A stretch of 50,878 nucleotides of DNA. Origin: Alterluteimonas quercicellularis (GTDB lineage Bacteria; Pseudomonadota; Gammaproteobacteria; Xanthomonadales; Xanthomonadaceae). The stretch lies in assembly GCF_021191635.1 (NCBI RefSeq), contig NZ_JAIWPR010000050.1:1-50878 (forward strand), in the 5' to 3' direction. The position numbers and the translations under genes were made by a program. Positions 50,458 to 50,878 of the stretch are shown piece after piece (position 1 is the stretch's first letter; each line of letters opens with the position of its first letter). The notes beneath the pieces are model-generated. The model did not search any database, was not told the origin of the DNA, and saw only the letters and a program-made list of their open reading frames with translations.

Positions 50458-50878
50458 ATGGCCGAAGGCATGTCCGCCGCAGCGCTGCGAGGCGCACCGT
50501 CCGCACCGCCGCCGCGGCGGCCGGGTGCGCGCCGGGCGGGCGGGCGCGGCGAGGGCGCGGCGCGGGGCGGCGCGGCGATGGTCACCGTCGCCGTGCACGC
50601 GCTTGCGGCCGTGCTGTTGCTCGGCAGCCTCAGCGACCGGCCGCCGCCGCCGCCGCCCGAGCCGGCGGTGATCAGCGTGGTGTTCCTGCCCGACGCCGCG
50701 CCGGTGCTGCCGGTGGAGGAGCGGCTCGCCCCCGAGGTCTCGCCCGAGGCCGCCGAGGCGCGGGCGGAAGCGGAGCCGGCGCCGCCGGTGGAGCGGGTCC
50801 CGCCGCCCGAGCCGCTGCCGCCGCGGCCCGAGCCGGAACCGCCGCCGCCGGTGCCCGGCGACGCGCCGGCGCTGCCCG
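50458..50878 (+). CDS. tonB: energy transducer TonB, 5' part (runs off window)
   Basis: An ATG at 50458 opens a frame still open at the window end (140 codons). After a 40-residue Arg/Gly/Ala-rich cytoplasmic start comes one membrane helix (MVTVAVHALAAVLLLGSL). A long Pro/Glu-rich periplasmic spacer follows (PPPPPPEPAVISVVFLP, then repeated PEP/PPP). This is TonB architecture; the C-terminal domain lies outside the window. TonB with ExbBD powers outer-membrane receptors. It probably shares the Fur-controlled promoter with the receptor remnant. Confidence 0.82.
   Translation, partial: MAEGMSAAALRGAPSAPPPRRPGARRAGGRGEGAARGGAAMVTVAVHALAAVLLLGSLSDRPPPPPPEPAVISVVFLPDAAPVLPVEERLAPEVSPEAAEARAEAEPAPPVERVPPPEPLPPRPEPEPPPPVPGDAPALP

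Overview
The window is a very GC-rich, gene-dense chromosomal segment of a gammaproteobacterium. It most likely belongs to the Lysobacteraceae (Xanthomonadaceae; Lysobacter or Luteimonas-like). The evidence is base composition, the atp operon lying upstream of glmU, a DUF1415 gene, the pyruvate dehydrogenase E3 with its own lipoyl domain, and two repeat families typical of that group: GTAGGAGCGCGCTCGCGCG elements and GGGAATC-type elements. No rRNA, CRISPR, prophage or transposase gene was seen.

Layout: 48-1578 a small membrane protein, then an ECF sigma factor and a putative anti-sigma. 1719-5157 (minus) the most unusual locus: a structured, gene-poor leader, two tandem abnormal tRNA-like RNAs, a soluble slipin/SPFH protein and the RNA ligase RtcB, closed by a strong terminator. 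5344-8168 a small unknown plus rsmC, rsuA and a HAD phosphatase with overlapping starts and stops. 8337-16109 accessory genes: DUF6985-like, DJ-1/PfpI, SDR, ArsR plus CDF metal exporter, LysR divergent from a frameshifted monooxygenase and an MFS exporter, DUF1415, and an EamA transporter. 16184-17843 OmpW and a DUF2884-like protein. 18049-23264 PDH E2, a GNAT/nitrilase fusion and PDH E3. 23457-26318 a cell-wall amidase and a beta-barrel protein. 26797-34303 the complete F1Fo ATP synthase operon (atpIBEFHAGDC). 34456-37320 an XRE regulator divergent from a DHA2 MFS pump, and GtrA. 37409-38779 glmU. 38951-49997 (minus) a long operon: membrane-fusion protein, a 69-aa ORF, an ABC ATPase, four FtsX/MacB permeases, a sigma54 response regulator, a histidine kinase and a secreted protein. 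50171-50878 a Fur box, a TonB-dependent-receptor remnant and the start of tonB.

How genes work together: the RtcB locus looks like an RNA-repair unit in which RtcB, an SPFH protein and tRNA mimics share a strand and possibly a transcript. One mimic keeps a UUU anticodon arm but has a broken acceptor stem. The other keeps a CCA end but has a GCAA tetraloop where the anticodon loop should be. The ABC operon carries its own sigma54 activator/kinase pair and a near-consensus -24/-12 promoter, so it is probably autoregulated. The ArsR/CDF pair has a well-formed promoter with an operator-like palindrome in the spacer. REP-like elements supply the stop codons of at least seven genes, and GGGAATC-type elements fill each of the last four gaps of the atp operon.
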